Both the position numbers and the translations under genes were made by a program. Shown here in pieces: positions 57,001-64,000 of a stretch of DNA of 64,000 bases (positions are counted from its first letter, which is position 1; every line of letters starts with the position of its first letter). Under the pieces are notes generated by a model. That model made no database searches. It was not told the origin of the DNA and was given only the letters and a program-made list of their open reading frames with translations. This DNA comes from Rotaria sp. Silwood1 (Eukaryota; Rotifera; Eurotatoria; Philodinida; Philodinidae), in assembly GCA_905250075.1 (NCBI GenBank), contig CAJNOP010000867.1:17418-81417 (forward strand), given 5' to 3'.

Positions 57001-57225
57001 ATGAGCAAAATAAAAACAGTGATTTATTTGGTTTTGATCATGGCATTATTGATGACATGCTGCAATGCAGCCAACGCTCTGGAACGGCTAGTGCGACAGA
57101 CACGAGGAATGTGTAATACTGCTTATGCTGCTTGTTGTCTTATTAATCATAATAGTGATGCTAAGTGTTGTGGTGATCGCCCATGTTGTCCTTGGGCTAA
57201 GTGTGCTACTTATGCTGGGCGTTAA
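57001..57225 (+). CDS. Secreted cysteine-rich prepropeptide
   Basis: A single coding exon of 74 residues. Residues 1-23 form a clear signal peptide (MSKIKTVIYLVLIMALLMTC with CNA before the likely cleavage). Residues 24-35 (ANALERLVRQTR) look like a short propeptide ending in Arg. The mature part has eight cysteines in the framework C-x6-CC-x9-CC-x4-CC-x4-C, with three adjacent pairs, implying a compact knotted peptide. This prepro-plus-cysteine-framework layout is shared by secreted defence peptides and venom-type peptides in many animals; no specific activity can be assigned. An upstream TATA box and spliced leader, and AATAAA at 57487-57492, make it a well-formed gene. It is intact, although it lies in the segment between telomere-like blocks 6 and 7. 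Confidence 0.68.
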   Translation: MSKIKTVIYLVLIMALLMTCCNAANALERLVRQTRGMCNTAYAACCLINHNSDAKCCGDRPCCPWAKCATYAGR

Positions 57226-57572
57226 TGTTGATCTTTGCAATACACCAAGTATGCTGTGCTAATATAATATTTCAATGATAGTTTATCAAGAGAATATCAA
57301 TGGTATTTTATCATACTAAACTAATTCAATCTATTCTCTTTGTAGAAAACATGATGCAAATGAACGTTTAAACTGAAAAACATACATTCTTCTCAAGTAT
57401 TATTATAATCATTGCACACTATCGATTAGTTCTTTTTCTCTTCTATCACACTCAACTATTTTCCATGTTATTTTTCTCGATTTTTCAATAAAGTTCAATT
57501 TTAATAAAATGTGTGCATCGAAAACATGTCATTATTGCCATACTTAGAACAAAATGAAAAATCTAGAATCAC

Positions 57573-57880
57573 TGTGGGTGTGGTATGGATGTGGGTGATG
57601 TGGGTGTTGGTGCGCGTGGAGATGTAGCGTGATTGCGAGTGAAGAGGAGACCCACATCCACACCCACCCACACCCTACACCCACCCACACCCACAGCCCA
57701 CACCCTCACACCCACACCTACCCACTTACACCCCACACCCTCACACTCGCCCACACCCACACCCCATACTCACACACCCACACCCACACCCCATACCCAC
57801 ACACCCACACCCACACCCACACACCCACACCTACACCCACACCCACACTCACCCACACCCCCACACCCACGCCCACACCC
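57573..57880. repeat. Telomere-like block 7, longest, G-rich then C-rich
   Basis: A G-rich degenerate array at 57573-57639 runs through GTGATTGCGAGTGAAGAGGAGA into a long C-rich array (57651-57880) of CCCACA, CCCACC and CCCATA units. The strongly unequal arms (about 70 versus 230 bases) argue against a simple symmetric element. Open frames of His-Thr-Pro or Gly-Val repeats through it are artefacts. Confidence 0.9.
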
Positions 57881-57952
57881 TTTTGATATATTATATGAAA
57901 AAAAAGTTCTTAGAAATTTTTCTATTAATATCGATAAGAAAATGTCACAAAC

Positions 57953-58525
57953 TTTTTGCACTTACCTTATATCGATCGCCACGACTCTGTAGCCAGGAAC
58001 CTTCACTACAGAATATGCGAAAAATATGGTCTCGCGTCGCAGCACTATACACAACAAGTGGAACCTGTTAAGGAAAATGATCGTATTAAACTGTACTGGG
58101 ATCAACCAGTGCAGACTAAAGCGATCATTAGGCACAATAAACCGGACATTATAATTTTCGACAAGGTGACGAAGACCGTTACTGTCATTGAAGTTGCTGT
58201 GTCATGGTTTACTGGAATAGAAAAACAAATAGAGTCCAAGACGAATCGCTACTGCGTCAACGGCAACTATGGAGAGGAACTTGACCTTCCATACCCTTGG
58301 GATGACAGTTTACTTCGTGAACTTCAGACTGAGGGTTGGAAGACTTTTTTTCTCCCTGTTGTAGTTGGTGCATGTGGAAAAGTAATCCCGGGCCTAAGTG
58401 AACAGATCAGCGGAAGCTTAGGAATCATAAAAGAAAAGGCAGAGGATTGTATCGACCGAATGGAACGCAGTGCAGTACTGGGAACAAGTAGGATCATCAA
58501 GAATCACTTGGCTCTGGCAAGGTAG
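57953..58525 (+). pseudogene. 3' end of a REL-endonuclease non-LTR retrotransposon (R2/R4/NeSL-type)
   Basis: An open frame of about 190 codons starts within 75 bases of block 7 without a proper ATG. It contains NKPDIIIFDKVTKTVTVIEVAVSW, which has the PD...(D/E)xxV spacing of the restriction-like endonuclease that follows reverse transcriptase in R2, R4 and NeSL clade elements. A histidine/cysteine region (ARNLHYRICEKYGL) just upstream fits the preceding zinc-finger-like domain. A C-terminal helix region then runs to the stop. The reverse transcriptase itself is absent, so this is a 5'-truncated copy, as such elements often leave. Clade assignment is from motif memory. Confidence 0.62.
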
Positions 58526-58885
58526 TGGACAGGTCTTGCATAAAGTTACTTGCTTGATTCAAGTAACAACAAGGAGAATAAGGTAATGATAACGGTAGAG
58601 GCACTGGCATTCTCCATGACCCTTGTATCAGACACACTGATACATTGTAGCTGATCATCGGAAAAGTGCAGTGTTCACCGAGGAATATGTTGGTTCACAA
58701 CCAGGATTAGAATCGATGATAATCAAACCTTCTTCGGCAACGGGGAAGTACCATGAACTGACACCCACACGCACTTTCTCAATTGTAAAAATGCATTTAT
58801 TTCGTAACAATCTTTCTTCAATCGAAGAAATAGTGAAAATAATGCGAAAATAAAATCAATGAAGAGACAAACAGATCCTTTCTTT
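58526..58885. other. Region after retrotransposon fragment
   Basis: Probably includes the element's 3' UTR. No poly-A tail, target duplication or additional gene was recognised. Confidence 0.35.
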
Positions 58886-59046
58886 TTATTGTTCACCTAT
58901 AACTTCTTTCCAAACAGCATCGAATTCCTTATCAAACTCAAGCCATTTACGTTTTCCTTCTTCGAAGTAAGAATCTGCTAACTTCAGTTGTTTTTTAATA
59001 GCCATAATCTTAGTGTGATATGCTTTACATTGACCATTAAACACGA
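58886..59046 (-). pseudogene. C-terminal tail of an unidentified protein, cut at block 8
   Basis: On the minus strand the frame leaves block 8 as FNGQCKAYHTKIMAIKKQ and continues through a charged, helix-forming stretch (KLADSYFEEGKRKWLEFDKE) to a stop at 58886. Composition is convincingly coding, probably a coiled-coil end, but no family is recognised. Everything N-terminal is missing on the far side of the block. Confidence 0.45.
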
Positions 59047-59206
59047 GGGTGTGGGTGGGTGTGGGTGTGTGGGTGGGTGTGGGTGTGGGTGTGAGATGTG
59101 GATGCGGGTGTGGGTGTGGGTGTGAATCTTCCGTCATTTTACACCCACACCCACCCACATCCACACCCACACCCCACCCACACCCCACCCACACCCACAT
59201 CCACAC
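59047..59206. repeat. Telomere-like block 8, G-rich then C-rich
   Basis: (GGGTGTGGGTG)n at 59047-59125, a 16-base spacer, then (CCCACA/CCCACC)n at 59142-59206. The arms are similar in length, so this block could fold into an almost complete hairpin. Confidence 0.9.
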
Positions 59207-59557
59207 AATTAAATATTAATCTAGAAATATATTTCTTGATTAGTTAATAAATGATATTTTTCCGAGTATAGTTTGTTTTTCTCAAGCGAATAATAAAACT
59301 TTTTAAAAAAGAAAATTCTCTTATTTAAATGAAACTCAACTCAATAAATATCGAATTATCTAATAATTATTTATTAATTAACATATAGATTATTATACAA
59401 TTGATATTTTTATACGAACTATTTTCTAATTATATACCGCTGTTCTTTTAAATAAAATATTATATCGAAATAATAAGATTCCCAAAAAAAAAGGAATTTT
59501 TTAATGGCTTAGATAAATTGTTTTGCTTGTGATAAAAAAGAAAAAAAACTATATATT

Positions 59558-60578
59558 TTAATCTAGTTTAACAATATAAACAGTCATATTATCTGAAGAT
59601 TCTTCTTTTAAACATTGATCAAATAATTCTGATATTATATTTTTTAAACTTGTATTTGATATTCGTTGAGAAATAAATGAAGCAACTTGTTCATTATTCA
59701 TCACATCCCAAATTCCATCTGAAGCTAGAATTAAATATGATGCTGATGAATCTCTTGGATATTCAATTATATCAGGTACAGCTGGTATAATATGTTTATC
59801 TAATGAATAATCTCCGAATGCTCGACTCGTAGCAAGTTGATTTTCAACACGTAAAACATCATTTTGAGATTTTGTTATTTGACCTCCTGCTCGATGAATA
59901 CGTTCTTGTTCTTTTCGAACACTTGGTTTATGATCTATTTCGAATAAAATTTTGTTTTTTTTTTTTAAACTATTTTAAATAAATAATAAATAACCTTTCG
60001 TAGATAATAAAACTTGTCCATCTTTTGAAATAATTATTCCACGTGAATCTCCAACATTAATTAAATAAACTTTTTTTGGACCAATTAAAGATGCTATCTA
60101 AATAGATATGAACATTTTATATAAATATATCAGTGTTTTTTTTTCTTTCTTTCAATATTAATTTAAAAAAAAAACATACACAAACCGAACCACTACCATC
60201 TTTAACTATTCCACTTAAATTTTTATCCAATTGAATAAATGTATTTTTAATAATATTATTAAATATTTCAGTATCAATATCAGATTTAACTTCATTAAAA
60301 GATTCCAAAAGATATTTATCAAGAAGATTTGCTGCATTTTTAGCTGTTTCAATTCCATTATGACCATCAAATATAGCAAAATAAGCCCAATGTTTCCATA
60401 AATGATTATCAAATGGCATTAATTCTTTATGATAATCTTCATTAGATTTTCTCCATCCTTGCATTGTACCAAAAGCAAATGATTGATCACCATATAATTC
60501 TTTATCAGTAGATGGTTCATCCAAATATAATTTACTTGAAAAAGTCTCAGATCCATTTTTTTGACTTTTCTCAGACAT
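59558..60578 (-). CDS. PP2C-family (PPM) serine/threonine protein phosphatase, complete
   Basis: Three minus-strand exons, 60578-60180, 60097-59995 and 59934-59558, join in frame to 292 residues. All PPM metal-binding motifs are present in order: RKSNEDYH (motif with Glu/Asp), FAIFDGHNG, VYLINVGDSRG, DHKPSVRKEQERI, SRAFGDYSLD, ASDGIWDVMNNEQ and SSDNMTVYIV. Length is close to a bare catalytic domain, with about 45 extra N-terminal residues (Ser/Lys-rich) and no membrane segment, so a cytosolic or nuclear enzyme is likely. It dephosphorylates Ser/Thr using two Mn/Mg ions. The subfamily (PPM1-like) cannot be fixed by eye. The first intron donor was chosen as GTATGT after SVC because this restores the core GS-x-x-x-x-x-LI strand. 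The gene is intact between blocks 8 and 9. Confidence 0.93.
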
Positions 60579-63317
60579 TTTTTAGATATTCTATTTATAA
60601 GCACTTGACTTATACTAAAATAACAATTATAATATTATCTTTTATATATGAGATCAGTATTGTACTCATTCACCTCATTCCCTTTCCTCTTAGAGATAGA
60701 AAAAAAAAATAAAGAAGAAAAGAAAAAAGAATGAATTGTAAAGAATACAACTACTAGATTTTCTATTGGTCTCGTAAGAATATGATTGTGTACTGAATAA
60801 CCTTGTTGTTTTCTTCCTTTAACTATTTTATATTTTATTGATTTTTCGAAATTCATTAAAATACAAGAAGAATTTATCAAAATAAATAATAATAAATTCT
60901 TTTAATAGTCAATGAACATTTAAACATTTATTTTTTTTCAAATAGTAAAAGAGAAAAAAATTTATTGAATAAATAATTAACCAAAGAGATTCTTAAACAA
61001 ACCTAACGATCTTCTTATATATTTATTCTTAAAATTATTTTTTTTTGATGATATTATTACATATCATATTTCATTTTTATTGAAATATCTTAAAAAACAG
61101 AACATATGTCGTTTAATTAAAAAATTCAAATGAAAATTTTCCTCTCTAAACTTAAACGATAAAGTTTCGAAAGGAAAATTGATCGATACTTCTCTCTATT
61201 AAGAAACCATAGCAACGTTCACTTATTATATATTATTATTCAAACAAGATTAATAAAACATTCGAAAAACATTGAAATATTTATCGATTACTGTTTATAT
61301 AATTTATCTAATATAAACTATAGAATATTGAAATAGATAAAAATTTCAAATAAATAATTAAATATAATATAATTTAATTTGACTTAATCACCTATAGATG
61401 AGTATAAGAATTCTTTTATTAATCATAAATAATTGATTATATTTTACTATAAGATTATCATTCAACAAAAAAGAATCAAATTAAATAAAAGCTTCTTTTT
61501 AAACATTTTGACAGAACAAGTTTAATAAGATATTCTTTTCAGTATAAATACCACGAAGATAAATTAATTGAAAAAGCAAACAAAAAAATATCCTATTAAT
61601 TATTTGATAATTATTATTAGAAAAATAAATAAAAGTCTTAATAAAAATAATTGTTTCTATTAAAATAATTTAGAAAAAAATTATTTAAGAACGAATTTCT
61701 TCAGTAGTATTTAACAATTATTTAATTAAGATAAATATATTGATCTTTTCTTTAAATTCACTAGTTTTATTTTCAAAAATCAAAAAAAACTTTTAGTAAA
61801 AGTAAAATAAAACTATTTATTTATGACAAAATTTCAAAGAAAAAAAAAAGTCAATAATCTAATCTAATTTAATCTATATTTATATTATTTTAATAGAAGC
61901 TTGATTTTTGAAAGAATTTCATAATAGTAAATTCAATAATCTGAATTGACTTTAATATGATAATTCCATAAACAAATAAAAATAAATTTAATGAAAAATA
62001 GTCAAGAATTTGAAAATATAAATTATTATATAATCATCTGTTTATCTATTTTGACAGATATTTATATGTTAAACGATTTAAATTAATTTGAAATTTGATT
62101 AATCGAAAGAAAAATAAATCGATTATTGATCAAGATTATTTTTAATTTATTTTACTTTGAGTAATTACTCTTTACAAATAAATTATCAATAAAGATCGGA
62201 AATTCGATTAAATAATTAAACCTTATCAAATAGAAATATCATCTCAATCTTAATCTATTATCATATGAATTTTTTTTTCATCAATTTTCTAAATTTTATT
62301 CAAAAATTCGTTTTTTCTATTCAATCTCTTTCCTAAACAGTTTAATTATAGTTATTCTTCGTCTTCATTATTATTTTATTTTGTTTTATAAAAATAAATA
62401 ATTATATTTGTTTCTATGAAAAATATAAGACTATTAACTATTTTTGTTTAATAAAATATGACAAACTAATTATAATATTTTCATCGATTCTTTTTAAAGT
62501 ATTTTTTTTAATTATTTATTATTAATAAATTTATTTAATAATTTGAAAATAGAAATAATTTATTTATCATTATGATTCTGAAAATATAAAAAATAATTTG
62601 ATTATGAAAAAAAAACCTATTTTTGTACGATATATGAAATAAATAGGTTATTTTATGAATAAAATATTATATTTATTTAATAGAAAAATAAATTTATATA
62701 CAAATGATTTTTATCAATTAACTTTAATTGAGTTATTATTCACGGAAACTAGTTTTCATATTGATCAATTTTACTTGGATTCATTTCGGTCTTTGTTTAA
62801 TAAATAAAAATAAAAAATAATCAATTTTTTTATATTTTCTTTTTTATCTTTGTGTGAATAATAAGACAAATTCATATTGAATATTTCGTTCATCTTTAGA
62901 AAAAAAGAAAATAATTTATTATTATTATTATTATTATTTTTTAATTATTGATAATTTTATTTAAATCTTGTTTAAGAGATTCTAATAGTTTATATTGATA
63001 TTCTCATGTCCATAAATACATTCGAAGACGAAATAAATCTTTTATCGTTCTTAATTCTTTCAATTTAAATATAAAATTTATCAGATTTGTTTTTTTTATA
63101 ATAAATAGTAGATAATCTATTTTAAAATGGTTCTTTATCATTTTCTTCTTGTTCTCCACCGTAAACAATTATTGGAATATCTAATGAAGTTAATCGAAAT
63201 ATTATATTCAAATAAATTTTTAATATTAATCAAATTAAAGCTGACTTATGCATCAACTTTTTATATAGCTATTAACATTTAAACAAATGATGGAAAATCA
63301 TAAATTTCTCGTCTTTT
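60579..63317. other. Very AT-rich 2.7 kb region without gene
   Basis: This is the most AT-rich part of the window, made almost entirely of A/T words with few G or C. No coding pattern, inverted repeat with defined ends or RNA gene is seen. The PP2C promoter lies at its left edge. It ends at block 9. Confidence 0.6.
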
Positions 63318-63548
63318 GGGTGTGCGTGGGTGGGTGTGGGTGTGAGGTTTCACCCACACCCACACCCGACATCCACACCCACACCTACACACCACAGCCA
63401 CACCCTATACCCCACATCCACACCGACGCTCACACCCACATCCACCCACTCACACCTACACCCCACATCCACACCCTACACCCTACACACACACCCACCC
63501 ACACCCACACCGACACCCACACCCACACGCCACCCACACCCACACCCC
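63318..63548. repeat. Telomere-like block 9, G-rich then C-rich
   Basis: A short G-rich array (63318-63347, GGGTGTGCGTGGGTGG...) passes via TTT into a long C-rich array (63351-63548) with CCCACA, CCGACA and CCCTACA variants. The arms are strongly unequal. The transposase fragment on its right stops at the array edge. Confidence 0.9.
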
Positions 63549-63939
63549 GTTGTTTTCGATGTTTACGTGTTAAAAGAGGTTCGGACAATGGCATCATGTA
63601 GCGGAAACCTCTTTCTTTGAGACGGCGACGCAATGTTCGCTCAGTGACATTGATATGTTGTTTTTGTAAGGTTTCATGCATATCATTCATAATCACTTCA
63701 TCTACAGCATTCGCCACGTTCTCAATTATATTGTCTTCGGCTTCTATAGTTGCACGTGGGTGACCAGGTTTCACCTTGTCAGATAAGGATTTATCACTTT
63801 CCCATATTTTAAGCCATTTTTTCATTGTCCTGGTCGAACATTTTACGATGGCGGCAATCTTCTTAACACCAAAGCGTGGTCCGTATTTGTGCTTTGACAA
63901 GAATATGATCTCAAATCGTTTATGAATTGGAAGAGACAT
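63549..63939 (-). pseudogene. N-terminal part of a Tc1/mariner (IS630-type) transposase, truncated at block 9
   Basis: From an ATG at 63939 the minus-strand frame gives about 130 residues. A first helix-turn-helix (FGVKKIAAIVKCSTRTMKKW), a linker with GHPRATIEAEDN, and a second helical domain ending TERTLRRRLKERGFRYMMP form the paired-type DNA-binding region of Tc1/mariner transposases. Just as the catalytic DDE domain should begin (after LSEPLLTRKHRKQR) the sequence turns into the telomere-like array, and no catalytic Asp is present. Sequence left of the block does not continue the gene. The element's terminal repeat may lie beyond the window edge. Confidence 0.75.
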
Positions 63940-64000
63940 AGTCGTTAACGTATTTTGTTCATGAATGAGGGTTACAATGAAAAATAGTCCTAATATGTAA
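63940..64000. other. Window end
   Basis: The 5' flank of the transposase fragment. Too short to say more. Confidence 0.3.

Noticed and set aside
57569-57992. Several His-Thr-Pro and Gly-Val-Trp repeat frames
   Set aside because: They are translations of the CCCACA/TGTGGG array and carry no coding signal of their own. The same applies around 53370-53570, 58886-59206 (N-terminal part) and 63287-63620.
50643-63548. Reading the blocks as true chromosome ends
   Set aside because: Sequence continues on both sides and each block contains both strands' repeats, so they are interstitial in this assembly. Only misassembly would make them real ends.

Overview
The window is eukaryotic: AT-rich DNA, compact genes with many short (about 45-70 base) GT-AG introns, and one large intron-rich housekeeping gene. 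Degenerate TGTGGG/CCCACA arrays, the telomere unit known from bdelloid rotifers, together with 7TM fragments of a type I associate with bdelloids, point to a bdelloid rotifer (Rotaria/Adineta/Philodina-like). This is an inference; no rRNA or mitochondrial marker is present.

Layout. 1-15 kb: no confident housekeeping gene. It holds two large foldback DNA elements with perfect 8-base target duplications (5924-7624 and 8837-10860) and small secreted cysteine-rich peptide genes (11731-12017; possibly 15082-15264). 16.5-18.2 kb: complete RCL1 (pre-rRNA processing, 9 exons). 20.4-20.9 kb: a foldback repeat. 21.2-22.3 kb: a single-exon class A GPCR on the minus strand. 23.8-44.5 kb: complete PI4KA (phosphatidylinositol 4-kinase III alpha), 48 coding exons whose phases all agree, plus a candidate 27-base microexon. 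Its introns carry at least three foldback/MITE-type insertions. 46.6-47.0 kb: a GC-rich MITE with an 8-base target duplication. 47.5-48.8 kb: complete ARL3 on the minus strand.

50.6-64 kb has a different architecture. Nine telomere-like blocks cut the DNA into segments. In every block the + strand is G-rich first and then C-rich, so the two telomere-like arrays meet head to head. Several genes are broken at or beside block edges: a 7TM receptor, an MBOAT_2/wax-synthase-like protein, a Tc1/mariner transposase and an unidentified coding tail, with a REL-endonuclease retrotransposon fragment close to another block. Intact genes lie between the blocks: a secreted bacterial-type EEP hydrolase, a secreted cysteine-rich prepropeptide and a PP2C phosphatase. 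This looks like subtelomeric DNA, either joined telomere-capped pieces or a palindromic telomere-like mobile repeat.

RCL1, PI4KA, ARL3 and PP2C are ordinary eukaryotic core genes with no shared pathway. The unusual content is the block architecture, the set of non-autonomous hAT-like foldback elements and the small secreted peptides.
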